The translations under genes were made by a program, and so were the position numbers. From contig JAJDZQ010000042.1 of the NCBI GenBank assembly GCA_022824565.1, positions 1 through 35,381 on the forward strand: DNA of 35,381 bases. The letters are read 5' to 3'. The notes under the pieces were generated by a model. The model saw nothing but the letters and a program-made list of their open reading frames with translations, made no database searches and was not told where the DNA came from. The DNA comes from Anaerolineae bacterium. Lineage in GTDB: Bacteria; Chloroflexota; Anaerolineae; Aggregatilineales; Phototrophicaceae. Below are positions 1 to 8,275 of the stretch, piece after piece (within the stretch, counting starts at the first letter, position 1; the number at the start of each line of letters is the position of its first letter).

Positions 1-9
1 GGACATGAC

Positions 10-900
10 ATGCCGCATTTGGCGCAGGTAGCGACAGCACGCACCGCCAAGCTCAGCGATGGACGGCAGTTGGGATTCGTTGAACATGGCGAGCCAGACG
101 GGGCGCCGGTTTTCATGTGCCACGATCTGTTTGGCAGCCGCAGCCTGCGCCATCCCGATGACAGCATTCTCAAACGACTGGGCATCCGGCTCATCGGCAT
201 CGACCGGCCCGGTTATGGGCTGTCTGCGCGCAAAGCTGGTCGCACAATCCTCGATGGCGCTGGCGACATAGATGCGCTCTTCCGCGCGATGCAGCTGGAG
301 CGCTGCGCCGTGCTGGGCTATTCGGCTGGAGCGCCCTACGCGCTTGCCTTTGCCCATCGCTATCCCCAGCATGTCAGTCGCTGCGCAGTGGTGGCCAGCC
401 TGCCGCCGCTGGACCAAGCGCAGAGTTTCGGCGTCATACATCCCGTTTATGGGCGCTTGATGCAGCTGGCGCGCGGCAATGACCTGCTGTTTCGTCTGCT
501 GCTGCGCGGATATCTATTGTACGATTCGCAACGCAGCCCCGACCAATTCATCCGCGATTATGGCAGCTTGCTGGCGCAGGTCGACCGTCACGCGCTGAGC
601 CAGATGGCGCTTTTTAACCTGCGGCGCGATATCTGGGACGAGGTTCGCCAACTGGGCAGCGATGCCCTGGTCGATGAGCTTGCGGCATTGACGCGCTCGT
701 GGGGCTTTCATTTGCAGGCGCTGCGTGTGCCTGTGGATATCTGGTGGGGCGAAGCGGATGTGTATTCTGCGCCCATCGTGGGCAAACGCATGGCGCAGCT
801 GGTCCCCAATGCCAAGCTGCATTTGCAAGCCCATGCCGGGCATCTCGTCTTGTTCACGCACTGGGAGGCCATCTTGCGCCAGTTGATTGCGCCCGCCTAG
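10..900 (+). CDS. alpha/beta hydrolase
   Basis: A 296-residue alpha/beta-hydrolase-fold protein. The nucleophile elbow GYSAG places the catalytic Ser near residue 105. An oxyanion-type stretch and an early RPGYG motif (IDRPGYGLS) precede it, and the C-terminal HAGH supplies the likely catalytic His. The acid is probably the Asp in the segment WWGEADVY. There is no signal peptide, so it is probably cytoplasmic. The substrate cannot be told from sequence. The ATG at 10 is used here, but the frame is open to the left edge, so the true start could lie outside the window. Its stop codon overlaps the lysC stop on the other strand by 4 nt, with no terminator between them. Confidence 0.85.
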   Translation: MPHLAQVATARTAKLSDGRQLGFVEHGEPDGAPVFMCHDLFGSRSLRHPDDSILKRLGIRLIGIDRPGYGLSARKAGRTILDGAGDIDALFRAMQLERCAVLGYSAGAPYALAFAHRYPQHVSRCAVVASLPPLDQAQSFGVIHPVYGRLMQLARGNDLLFRLLLRGYLLYDSQRSPDQFIRDYGSLLAQVDRHALSQMALFNLRRDIWDEVRQLGSDALVDELAALTRSWGFHLQALRVPVDIWWGEADVYSAPIVGKRMAQLVPNAKLHLQAHAGHLVLFTHWEAILRQLIAPA

Positions 901-2342
901 TAGTGGCTGCCCTGCCCATTTGCCCGATCAATCTCGGCTGTTTCCAAAGCCAGCGAGTGCAGTTCGACAACTGCTCGTTCCAGGTCGGCTTCTGATACCA
1001 CAAAAGAAATGCTGCATTCGGATGAGCCTTGAGCGATCGCCAGCACATTGATTTCGCGCTCGCCCAACAGCGAAAATACGCGCCCAGCCACGCCCGGCGT
1101 CCCGCGCATGCCACTGCCGACCACCGTGATGATGACGATGTCCGGCAGGGTATCGACGCTGTCGATGGCTTTGTGCTGGATCTCTTGCCGCAGCTCGGCC
1201 TCGACAGCTGCCTTTACATTTGCCGCCAGCGCATCGACGACAGTGAAGCAGAAGCTCTGCTCGGATGAAGATTGCGAGATCATCAAGATGCTGGCGCCGG
1301 CTTGGGCGGTCGCCAAAAATGTCCGCCCGGCGATTCCCGGCACGCCCAGCATGCCGCGTCCGCTGACTGTCAGCATCGATACATCGCGAATGCTGGTTAC
1401 GGCTTTGATGACGGTGGCGCTGGGTCGGGTGCGCTCGCCGACTAAGGTGCCTGCATGTGCAGGAGAAAATGTATTGCGGACGCGCAGAGGAATGCCGCGA
1501 TTGACAATCGGCTGCACTGTCTTGGGATGCAGCACTTTTGCGCCATAGAAAGCCAATTCGCCGATTTCTCGATAGGATACATAGGGGAGCACACGAGCGC
1601 GCGGGTCGAGGCGCGGGTCGGTGGTCATCACGCCTTCGACATCGGTATAGATGTGCAGCTCCTCACAATCGAGGCAGGCGGCAAAGATGGAAGCGCTAAA
1701 GTCGCTGCCGCCGCGCCCCAAGGTTGTTATTGTGCCATCGGGAGTCGCGCCGATAAAGCCGGTGATGACGAGCGCGCTGCCGGCTGCATAGGCTGGCAGC
1801 AGCTTGCGGCGGATGCGCGCTTCTGTCTCTTCCCACAGCGGCTCGGCACCCTGGAACATGTTGTCTGTCACGATACAGGTATGAGAATCGACTTGCAGCA
1901 CGTCGACGCCTCGTTCGCGCAGCACAATCGCAATCACCCGGCTGCTGAGTCGCTCGCCAAAGGACACAATGGCGTCGGTGATGCGCGGGCTGGCTTCGCC
2001 CAAAATGCGCACAGCATCGCACAATTCCAGCTGCTGCCGCAACAGGTCGCGCAGGGCTGTCTGCGCTTCATCACGCGCCGCGGACGAACCGACAAGCTGA
2101 TTGATGACAGCTTCGTGCCGGGATAGCAGTTCCGCGTTGATGCTTTTATAGGTTTGCTGGTCGCCCGCCGCAGCCGCAGCCGCAGCATCAAAAAGCTGGT
2201 CGGTGACGCCCGACATGGCCGAGACCACCACAGCCAGCAGGTGTCCCTGGCGGCGTTGGTCGCTGATAATCTGGCACACCTGGGCGATCGCTTCTGGCGA
2301 TCCCACCGATGTGCCGCCAAATTTCAAGGTCAGTCTCGCCAT
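897..2342 (-). CDS. lysC: aspartate kinase (aspartokinase)
   Basis: Phosphorylates L-aspartate, the first step toward Lys, Thr, Met and Ile. The 481-residue product has the N-terminal kinase signature KFGGTSVG (residues 7-14), TTLGRGGSD (about 206-214) and YTDVEGVMTTDPR (about 232-244). Two C-terminal ACT-type regulatory segments follow (about 320-390 and 400-465), each with an SGRGMLGVPG/GSGMRGTPG-like motif. The start at 2342 is chosen over the longer frame from 2372 because GGGAAGAACC lies just upstream and conserved homology begins at MARL; the 2372 TTG lies in the terminator T run. It is monocistronic. Expression is predicted to be controlled by the Thr/Met leader and terminator immediately upstream (2371-2518). 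Whether the enzyme is also inhibited by Thr or Lys cannot be read from the sequence. Confidence 0.95.
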   Translation of the reverse strand: MARLTLKFGGTSVGSPEAIAQVCQIISDQRRQGHLLAVVVSAMSGVTDQLFDAAAAAAAGDQQTYKSINAELLSRHEAVINQLVGSSAARDEAQTALRDLLRQQLELCDAVRILGEASPRITDAIVSFGERLSSRVIAIVLRERGVDVLQVDSHTCIVTDNMFQGAEPLWEETEARIRRKLLPAYAAGSALVITGFIGATPDGTITTLGRGGSDFSASIFAACLDCEELHIYTDVEGVMTTDPRLDPRARVLPYVSYREIGELAFYGAKVLHPKTVQPIVNRGIPLRVRNTFSPAHAGTLVGERTRPSATVIKAVTSIRDVSMLTVSGRGMLGVPGIAGRTFLATAQAGASILMISQSSSEQSFCFTVVDALAANVKAAVEAELRQEIQHKAIDSVDTLPDIVIITVVGSGMRGTPGVAGRVFSLLGEREINVLAIAQGSSECSISFVVSEADLERAVVELHSLALETAEIDRANGQGSHY

Positions 2343-2370
2343 GGTTCTTCCCTCACCTTCCCCATAAAAC

Positions 2371-2408
2371 AAAAAAAGGGCGTCTGGAGGTTTTCCACAC
2401 GCCCTTTT
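2371..2408 (-). terminator. Rho-independent terminator in the lysC leader (attenuator)
   Basis: Read on the reverse strand, GGGCGT (2404-2399) pairs with ACGCCC (2383-2378). The stem is extended above a G.G mismatch by TGG/CCA and outside by A/T pairs, with the loop AAAACCT, and a run of seven T follows (2377-2371). It lies between the leader stop codon (2429) and the lysC start (2342), so it would end transcription before lysC. It is a leader terminator rather than the end of another gene, because no other reverse-strand gene lies upstream. Confidence 0.88.
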
Positions 2409-2450
2409 GCTGCTTCGTCTGCTTCGGACTACAACAAGCGGAAACCTCCA
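2385..2450 (-). promoter_or_regulatory. antiterminator pairing in the lysC leader
   Basis: TGGAGGTTTCC (2450-2440), inside the last codons of the leader ORF, is complementary over 11 pairs, with a single bulged A, to GGAAAACCTCCA (2396-2385). That partner is the upper stem and loop of the terminator, so the two structures exclude each other. A ribosome stalled on the Thr/Met codons (2506-2468) would leave the first arm free. One that reaches the stop codon at 2431-2429 would cover it. The complementarity is seen directly; the switching is inferred from classical attenuators. Confidence 0.75.
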
Positions 2451-2518
2451 TGCTGCGCGTCTATGCGCATCATAGTCATAGTCATCGTGCCAGTTGTGCC
2501 GGATGTCGCGTTGAACAT
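2429..2518 (-). CDS. Thr/Met-rich leader peptide for lysC
   Basis: A 29-codon ORF in the lysC leader (ATG 2518-2516, TAG 2431-2429). Residues 5-17 contain Thr at 5, 8, 9, 11, 13 and 15 and Met at 12, 14, 16 and 17, including the run TMTMTMM; Ile is at 19 and there is no Lys. Thr, Met and Ile are end products downstream of aspartokinase. The composition and position match the known principle of the enterobacterial thr operon leader, whose peptide is Thr/Ile-rich. A weak GGAAG lies immediately upstream. A promoter lies about 30 nt upstream, and a terminator with a competing antiterminator lies downstream. It is too short for ordinary gene prediction. Its function as a sensor is inferred. Confidence 0.82.
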   Translation of the reverse strand: MFNATSGTTGTMTMTMMRIDAQHGGFRLL

Positions 2519-2549
2519 GCTTCCGCTCGCCGTCCTGCTATTCCCAGCC

Positions 2550-2578
2550 AGCTTATCGCCATTTGCGCACAGAGTCAA
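2550..2578 (-). promoter_or_regulatory. predicted promoter for the lysC leader
   Basis: Reverse-strand TTGACT (2578-2573), a 17-nt spacer and TAAGCT (2555-2550). The -35 is good and the -10 is moderate. A start near 2543 would give a 25-nt untranslated stretch before the leader ATG. Confidence 0.5.
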
Positions 2579-2644
2579 GGACAAAATGCGAGGCAACCCA
2601 GGCCGAGCCTTTGACCGGCCGCCCTGTCCGCGCAGAGACCGTGT

Positions 2645-2652
2645 GCTACAAT
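2645..2652 (+). promoter_or_regulatory. extended -10 promoter for the mtaB operon
   Basis: TGC plus TACAAT at 2647-2652 forms an extended -10 about 35 nt before the GTG at 2688. No convincing -35 was seen at normal spacing. The same TGCTACAAT also precedes the trans-sulfuration enzyme and lspA. Confidence 0.5.
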
Positions 2653-2687
2653 CACGCTTTCCATCAGCAAGTCGCAGGAATTATACA

Positions 2688-3599
2688 GTGGCGGCGGCGA
2701 TCCCTTCTGGAACATCAAAAAGCGCAGTTGTTGGGCGCAGAATGCCTCTGCTTTGTCTCGCGCTGCTGTGCGCATTGGTCGGCACAAACCTACTATATGC
2801 GTTGCTCGCTCGGCAAGAAAAGCCCGTGGCTGGCGCGCCCGGCGATGTGCTCTTTGTCGCCGCATTCGATGGCTTCCTGGACGACTGGACGGTCTATGAC
2901 GGACGGCAGCGCGCGGCGATTGTGGAGGGCGAGCTAGAGCTGGCTGTCAATGCGGCGCAAACAGCAACCTGGTCGAAGGCGCAGCTCAATTTTGGCGACT
3001 TTGATATGCAAGTAACGGCACGCGCAATCGCTGGTCCGGTCGACAACGGCTTTGGTATTCTGTTTCGCCTCAACGACAATCGCGCCGACGCCTGCGACCT
3101 GCCTGCAATCGTCCTTTGCGGGCTAGAAGCGCTGTGGCCATTGGCGGGCGCCGCGCTGCGACAGACCTTGGGCGATGCCCGCTCCGACCGCTATTATGCC
3201 TTTTTGATCAGCAGCGATGGCTTCTATTCGCTTTGGCAGGCAGAAGCCGGCAGCACGCGGTTGCGCAGCGCCTGGATCGCTTCGCCGCACATTCGGCAAG
3301 GGCTTGATGTGGAGAATGCCATCCGCGTAATCGGCGCTGGCTCGGCATTTCGCTTCGCCATCAATGGCGCGCCGGTGTCGCTCTGCCTGCCCGATGACGC
3401 CGAGGGGCAGAGCACCTATTATGCCGGCGATTGCGTGGGCGGCACGATGAGCGAGGTGTTCGTGGACGATTCGCTTGCCTCGGGGGGGCTGGGCGTGGTC
3501 GTCCAATCGACAGCCAGCGGCGGTGGCGGCGTGATCGCGCGATTCGATCATGTGCTCGTCTATGCGCCGGGCGAACGCAGCGAGGATGTCAGGTTATGA
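2688..3599 (+). CDS. membrane-anchored jelly-roll-like protein of unknown function
   Basis: Not recognised as a named family. The 303-residue product has a short basic N-terminus, one hydrophobic segment (about residues 20-41) acting as signal or anchor, and an extracytoplasmic domain rich in beta-strand. Phrases such as FDGFLDDWTVYDG, GFGILFRLND and FRFAINGAPV resemble concanavalin/LamG-like or DUF1080-like folds that bind carbohydrate. Four Cys in the outer domain could form disulfides. The GTG at 2688 is chosen because AGGA lies 8-9 nt upstream and an extended -10 ends at 2652; the in-frame ATG at 2742 is an alternative. It overlaps mtaB by the 4-nt ATGA. The fold assignment is by pattern only. 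Confidence 0.7.
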   Translation: MAAAIPSGTSKSAVVGRRMPLLCLALLCALVGTNLLYALLARQEKPVAGAPGDVLFVAAFDGFLDDWTVYDGRQRAAIVEGELELAVNAAQTATWSKAQLNFGDFDMQVTARAIAGPVDNGFGILFRLNDNRADACDLPAIVLCGLEALWPLAGAALRQTLGDARSDRYYAFLISSDGFYSLWQAEAGSTRLRSAWIASPHIRQGLDVENAIRVIGAGSAFRFAINGAPVSLCLPDDAEGQSTYYAGDCVGGTMSEVFVDDSLASGGLGVVVQSTASGGGGVIARFDHVLVYAPGERSEDVRL

Positions 3600-4918
3600 A
3601 AGTGCATTTGCGCATGGTTGGCTGTCGGCTCAACCAGAGCGAGATCGAAACGATTGCGCGGCAATTCCAGCAACTGGGGCACGAAGTGGTCGAAAAGCCA
3701 GAAGAAGCCGACCACTTCGTGCTGAATAGCTGCGCGGTCACGCAAGAAGCTACCAAGACCAGCCGCAAGCTGATCCGCGACTTTCACCGCGCCAACCCAG
3801 GCGGCGAAACGACGGTGACCGGCTGTTATGCGCAGATCGCGCCGCAAGAGATGGTGTCTCTGCCCGGCGTGCGCAGCATCATCGGCAACCGCGACAAAGA
3901 CCAGCTGGTAGCCCAGATCACCGGGCAGCCTTTGGAAATCTATGACAGCGAGCCATTTGAGCGCGGCTTGACGCCGGGCGGGCTGGGACGGACGCGCGCC
4001 TTCGTCAAAGTGCAGGATGGCTGCGACAATGCCTGCACCTTCTGCGTCACCACCATTGCGCGAGGCGCGGGGCGCAGCCGATCCCTGGCTGATATCGTGC
4101 GCGAGGTGAATGCCCTGCACAGCAGCGGCTGCCAAGAAGCGGTGTTGACCGGCGTTCATCTGGGCAGCTATGGGCATGACCTGGGCGACCCCAATGGGCT
4201 GGTCGGGCTGGTGAAGGTGCTCTTGCAACAGACAGCGATGCCGCGCATCCGTCTGTCGTCGCTGGAGCCGTGGGATTTGTCGCCGGACTTTTTCGCGTTG
4301 TGGGAAGATCGCCGTTTGTGCCGCCACCTGCATCTGCCTTTGCAAAGCGGCTGCGATGCCACACTTCGACGCATGCGGCGCAACACCGACCAGCAACGTT
4401 TCCGCGCGCTCGTGCAGGCTGCCCGCGCTGCCATTCCCAAATTGCGCATCACCACCGATGTCATCGTCGGCTTCCCAGGCGAGACCGCAGAAGAATTTGC
4501 AGAATCCGAACGTTTCGTCCGCGAGATGAACTTCGGCGGATTGCATGTCTTCCGCTACAGCAGCCGGCCCGGCACACCCGCCAGCCGTATGCGCGACCAA
4601 GTCGGCAGCGCGCTGAAGAAGCGACGCAGCGCCCGCTTGCTGGAACTCTCGCAGACTGCGCAGCGCAACTTTGCGACAACCCTGCTGGGCAGCCCGCAAG
4701 AGGTATTGTGGGAACAAGTTATCGGCGCGACGCCAGACGGTTTTGTGCAGACGGGCTATACAGACAACTACCTGCGCGTGCGCACGACACATCCGCGCGA
4801 CTTGTCCAATGTGATTACGCGCTTTGAACCGAGAAAGTTCAGCGGCGGCATAATTCATGGTACAGTGGTAGCAGTCGTCAATGATCTCTGCACTGGTCAG
4901 ACTGTGAGCGTGGGCTGA
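3596..4918 (+). CDS. mtaB: tRNA (N6-threonylcarbamoyladenosine37) methylthiotransferase
   Basis: A radical-SAM methylthiotransferase that adds a methylthio group to t6A37 in ANN-decoding tRNAs. In the 440-residue product, the N-terminal UPF0004 domain has Cys10, Cys46 and Cys77 as cluster ligands. The radical-SAM motif CDNACTFC carries Cys143, 147 and 150. A C-terminal TRAM-like segment follows (about residues 365-440). The opening MKVHLRMVGCRLNQSE is typical of MtaB rather than MiaB or RimO. The start at 3596 overlaps the previous gene's stop (ATGA) and has GAGGA upstream. The earlier in-frame extension from 3431 is a shadow of the preceding gene. Its stop overlaps the yqeY start by 1 nt, so the two are probably co-translated. 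Confidence 0.93.
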   Translation: MKVHLRMVGCRLNQSEIETIARQFQQLGHEVVEKPEEADHFVLNSCAVTQEATKTSRKLIRDFHRANPGGETTVTGCYAQIAPQEMVSLPGVRSIIGNRDKDQLVAQITGQPLEIYDSEPFERGLTPGGLGRTRAFVKVQDGCDNACTFCVTTIARGAGRSRSLADIVREVNALHSSGCQEAVLTGVHLGSYGHDLGDPNGLVGLVKVLLQQTAMPRIRLSSLEPWDLSPDFFALWEDRRLCRHLHLPLQSGCDATLRRMRRNTDQQRFRALVQAARAAIPKLRITTDVIVGFPGETAEEFAESERFVREMNFGGLHVFRYSSRPGTPASRMRDQVGSALKKRRSARLLELSQTAQRNFATTLLGSPQEVLWEQVIGATPDGFVQTGYTDNYLRVRTTHPRDLSNVITRFEPRKFSGGIIHGTVVAVVNDLCTGQTVSVG

Positions 4919-5364
4919 TGCCATCGATAACGGCGAGATTGAATGACGAACTTAAAGCTGCCATGCGCGCGCGCGACAAGCAGCGCCGCAATACCATCCG
5001 CTTGCTACAAAGCGCCCTTAAACAAGTCGAGATCGACACGCGGTCGGCGCTGGATGAAGAAGCGGAACTGAAGATATTGCGGCGCGAGGCGAAACAACGT
5101 CGCGAAACCATCAGCGAGCTCGAAGCGGCCGGGCGCGCTGATGATGCTGCAGAAGCGCGTTATGAATTGGGCTTGATCGAGTCATTTTTGCCGCAGCAAT
5201 TGACCGCCGAAGAGCTCTTGCCCATCGTAGCGAAGGCAGTGGCAGAGACCGGCGCGACCTCTATGAAGCAGATGGGCGAAGTCATGCGTGTCGTCATGCC
5301 GCGCGTACAGGGCCGCGCAGATGGCCGAGCGGTCAACGCACTTGTCAGAGAGCTGCTGGGATAA
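4918..5364 (+). CDS. yqeY: GatB/YqeY domain-containing protein
   Basis: A 148-residue YqeY-family protein, related to the C-terminal tRNA-binding domain of the amidotransferase subunit GatB. The N-terminal helical part contains LNDELKAAMRARDK and the family-typical ELKILRREAKQRRETISELEAAGR. The C-terminal part has the FLPQQL segment followed by the MGEVMRVVMPRVQGRADGRAVNALVRELL ending as separate blocks. The biochemical role of stand-alone YqeY is poorly known. The ATG overlaps the mtaB stop (TGATG), and the next gene follows after 2 nt, so it sits mid-operon. Confidence 0.92.
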   Translation: MPSITARLNDELKAAMRARDKQRRNTIRLLQSALKQVEIDTRSALDEEAELKILRREAKQRRETISELEAAGRADDAAEARYELGLIESFLPQQLTAEELLPIVAKAVAETGATSMKQMGEVMRVVMPRVQGRADGRAVNALVRELLG

Positions 5365-5366
5365 AC

Positions 5367-7802
5367 GTGGGCTACCAACTGTCAAACTGGCTCGGCGACC
5401 GCTTCAATTTCCTGCCGGCGCACTCCCGCAGGGCGATGAGCTATGTGACTCTGTGTGTGGCTGGCTGTGTCTTTGCGCTGCTGTGCACATTGATCGTAGC
5501 CTTTGACGAAATCGTGCCGGGCTTCAACAGCGTCGCCAACCTGACCTTGGGCTCTGTGCCCACCGAAGACATCATCGCCCGCGAAGAAGGCTCGTTCGTC
5601 AGCGCCATCTTGACCGAGCAGGAGCGCGCGCAAGTCGAGGCGCATGTGCCCACCGTTTTCTATCCGCCCGACCCCAATGTGGCTCGGCAGCAGCGCGAAC
5701 TCGCGGTGAAGATTTTGGCATATATCGACAATGTGCGCGGCGACAGCTTTGCGACCTTGGAGCAGCAGATCGCCGATATCAAAGCCATCACCTCGCTGCA
5801 GCTCAACCAAGATGAAGACACAATCAACGCCATATTGCAGCTGCCCGAAGACAACTGGCTGCAAGTGCGCAACGACATTATCTCCGTGCTCGAGCGGGTG
5901 ATGCGCAAAGAAATTCGCGAAGGCGGCCTGGAGCGCGAACGCGACCAACTACCGGCGCAAGTCAGCTTGCACATGACGCCGCAGGAGAGCCAGATCGTAA
6001 CCGCCATCACCGCCGATGTGCTGCGCGCCAACACCTTTGTAAACCCAGAACAATCGGCGATTGACCTGGCGGCCGCGCTGGATAACGTGGAAAACCAGCA
6101 GCGGCAGTTTATCGCCGGGCAGACGGTCGCGCCAGCCAACCAGCCCATCGACGCGCTGTCATTCGAGGCGTTGAACGAGCTTGGTCTACTGACCCAACCC
6201 AGCAACCGCAACATCCGCATCCTGCGCGCCTTGTTGGCCAGCCTGCTGGTGACCCTGCTGCTGGGCTTGTATATGCTGCGCTTCGAGCCGCAGATCTTGC
6301 GCAGCGCCCGCGACCTGCTCTTGATAGGCGCGCTATTTTTGCTGGCTCTGGCATTGATGCGCGCCTTTGGCATCAACAACATCTACCTGATGCCGGCGGC
6401 GGCGCTGGGCATCGTGTATGTGGCTGTCAGCACGCCCAACCTGGCGATTATCGCGACCGTGGGTTTCGCCTTCCTGTGCGGATTGCTGAGCCGCAGCCCT
6501 TCGCTGGAGATCGTCAGTTTGATTGCGGCTGGCGGCATCGGGGCGATATTGACCTTGCGCAATGCCGGCCGGCTGAACAATTACTTCATCGCCGGCGCGG
6601 TTGTTGGCTTGGCAAATACCTTCGTCGTGGCGATATTCGCGCTGCAGGTGGGCGTAGAAGCGGCGGACATCACCAATATCGGGCAAGCCTTTCTCAGTGG
6701 TCTGGCGCTGGTGCCGACCACCGCCTTCGCGGTCATGTACGCCTTGACGATTTCGCTGAATCTGGCCACGCCCTTCAAACTCATGGAATTGAGCCAGCCC
6801 AGCAAACCCCTGCTGCAGCGGCTGCTGCGAGAAGCGCCCGGCACGTATCAGCATTCGCTGCAAGTGGCGAATTTGGCTGAACAGGCGGCCGACGCGATCG
6901 GCGCGGATACACAGCTCACCCATGTCGCATCGCTGTATCATGACATCGGCAAGATGAAAGACCCCTTCTTTTTCACTGAAAATCAACAGCACATTCACAA
7001 CCCGCACGACACGCTGAACGATCCCTATCGCAGCGCCGCCATCATCATTAATCATGCGACCGAAGGCGACCAAATCGCCAAAATGTATAACCTGCCCAAC
7101 CGCATCCGCGACTTTATCCGCGAGCATCATGGCACGACGCAGGTCTTCGTCTTTCATCAGCAAGCGCTGGCGAATGCTGGCGACGAGCAGGCCGTCGATC
7201 CCGCCGATTTCACCTATCCCGGACCCATCCCCCAAAGCCGCGAAACGGCTATCGTGATGATGGCGGACAGTTGCGAATCGGCTATCCGCGCCGTCCAGCC
7301 CGAGAGCAACAAAAAAATCGCGGAAGTCGTTCACAACATCATCGAGGGCAAACGCAATGGTGGCCAGCTGGATGCCAGCAACCTGACCCTGAACGACTTA
7401 AAGAAAATCGAAGACACCTTCATCGATATTTTCCGAGGCTTGTTCCACCCGCGCATTGATTATGCTCGCGCCGTTCGCCCCAACAGCAGCCCGCGCAACG
7501 AGCCAGCCGCGACCAGGCGATCTGACCCGCCCCGGCCAGCAAAGACTGCAGACGGTAATCGTCAAACCGCCAGCAGCCTTGCCCCAGCCAGCGATAGAAG
7601 CAATCGAACGGTCCAGGTCAACGAAGATGCCAGCCCGGCAGAAGCGCCAGCCAATGCCGACAGCAACGCAAATGCTGATCGCGCGCTGGATGACAACGAG
7701 CCGATCTTTGAAGTGCCGCCCCTGCCAAAACGCAATGGCAGCAAGTCCAATAGCCAGACCAAGTTGTCGCCGAAGTCCGAAGAAGCAGATGCCCAAACGT
7801 GA
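5367..7802 (+). CDS. 7TM-HD family membrane phosphodiesterase (PgpH-like)
   Basis: A membrane HD-domain hydrolase of the 7TMR-HD family; characterised members (PgpH, YqfF type) degrade c-di-AMP. The 811-residue product has one N-terminal membrane segment (about residues 27-47) and an extracytoplasmic 7TMR-HDED-like domain (about 50-280). A block of about seven membrane helices (285-475) precedes the cytoplasmic HD domain. Metal-ligand residues are visible as His496 in HSLQVANLAEQAA and His525-Asp526 in YHDIGKMKDP. The last about 110 residues are an unusual low-complexity Pro/Ser/Asn/Asp tail. The GTG at 5367, two nt after the yqeY stop, is the chosen start. It overlaps ybeY by GTGA. The nucleotide substrate is inferred from family, not seen. 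Confidence 0.92.
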   Translation: MGYQLSNWLGDRFNFLPAHSRRAMSYVTLCVAGCVFALLCTLIVAFDEIVPGFNSVANLTLGSVPTEDIIAREEGSFVSAILTEQERAQVEAHVPTVFYPPDPNVARQQRELAVKILAYIDNVRGDSFATLEQQIADIKAITSLQLNQDEDTINAILQLPEDNWLQVRNDIISVLERVMRKEIREGGLERERDQLPAQVSLHMTPQESQIVTAITADVLRANTFVNPEQSAIDLAAALDNVENQQRQFIAGQTVAPANQPIDALSFEALNELGLLTQPSNRNIRILRALLASLLVTLLLGLYMLRFEPQILRSARDLLLIGALFLLALALMRAFGINNIYLMPAAALGIVYVAVSTPNLAIIATVGFAFLCGLLSRSPSLEIVSLIAAGGIGAILTLRNAGRLNNYFIAGAVVGLANTFVVAIFALQVGVEAADITNIGQAFLSGLALVPTTAFAVMYALTISLNLATPFKLMELSQPSKPLLQRLLREAPGTYQHSLQVANLAEQAADAIGADTQLTHVASLYHDIGKMKDPFFFTENQQHIHNPHDTLNDPYRSAAIIINHATEGDQIAKMYNLPNRIRDFIREHHGTTQVFVFHQQALANAGDEQAVDPADFTYPGPIPQSRETAIVMMADSCESAIRAVQPESNKKIAEVVHNIIEGKRNGGQLDASNLTLNDLKKIEDTFIDIFRGLFHPRIDYARAVRPNSSPRNEPAATRRSDPPRPAKTADGNRQTASSLAPASDRSNRTVQVNEDASPAEAPANADSNANADRALDDNEPIFEVPPLPKRNGSKSNSQTKLSPKSEEADAQT

Positions 7803-8275
7803 GTGATTGCGTTTCACTGCAAGCCGATCAACAAGTTGCCATCGACAAAGCTCGCCTGATACGGGCAGCCAGGACTGTTCTGGAGCTGCATGCGCAGGCC
7901 GGTTGTCTGGGCATCGTCATCCAGGATAGCGCGGCGGTGGCGGCGCTCAATCGACAGCATCGCGGCAGCCATTCGCCAACCGATGTGCTGGCTTTTCCCG
8001 CGGCCAGCCTGCCCAAAGAAATCGCCGGCGAAAAACCCTATCTGGGCGATATCGTGATCGCCCTGGATTATGTGACGGCGCAGGCAGCGGCCAACGGCAC
8101 AGACCTCGGCGCTACACTTTGTCTGCTGGTGGTGCATGCGACATTGCACTTGCTCGGATACATGCACGACACCGCGACTGAGCGGGAAATCATGTGGGCG
8201 GCGCAGGCCAGGGCTTTGCGGAAACTGGAACTAGAGGCGAGCCTGGCGACTCAATATGGCGGCGGCGATGTCTAG
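7799..8275 (+). CDS. ybeY: endoribonuclease YbeY (rRNA maturation factor)
   Basis: A zinc-dependent endoribonuclease of the UPF0054 family, involved in 16S rRNA 3'-end maturation and ribosome quality control. The 158-residue product carries the full zinc motif HxxxHxxxxxH as HATLHLLGYMHD, with His113, His117 and His123. Upstream is the family block SPTDVLAFPA and LGDIVIALDYV. The GTG at 7799 overlaps the preceding stop codon by 4 nt (GTGA). Its 3' end overlaps the dgkA start, consistent with the ybeY-dgkA pairing common in bacteria. Confidence 0.94.
   Translation: MSDCVSLQADQQVAIDKARLIRAARTVLELHAQAGCLGIVIQDSAAVAALNRQHRGSHSPTDVLAFPAASLPKEIAGEKPYLGDIVIALDYVTAQAAANGTDLGATLCLLVVHATLHLLGYMHDTATEREIMWAAQARALRKLELEASLATQYGGGDV

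Noticed and set aside
2343..2372. Upstream extension of lysC from 2372 (ten extra codons)
   Set aside because: The extension begins with a TTG inside the terminator T run and lies before a good ribosome-binding site; family homology begins at the ATG at 2342.
2611..2616. TTGACC as the -35 of the mtaB-operon promoter
   Set aside because: The spacer to TACAAT is 30 nt, far too long; an extended -10 was proposed instead.
2154..2687. N-terminal 178 residues of the long forward frame ending at 3599
   Set aside because: This part overlaps lysC and its leader on the other strand and has no family features; a GTG with a Shine-Dalgarno at 2688 follows the promoter.
3560..4924. Long reverse ORF (454 residues) opposite mtaB
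   Set aside because: It lies fully antisense to a clear radical-SAM gene and its translation shows no fold or motif; a shadow of GC-rich codon use.
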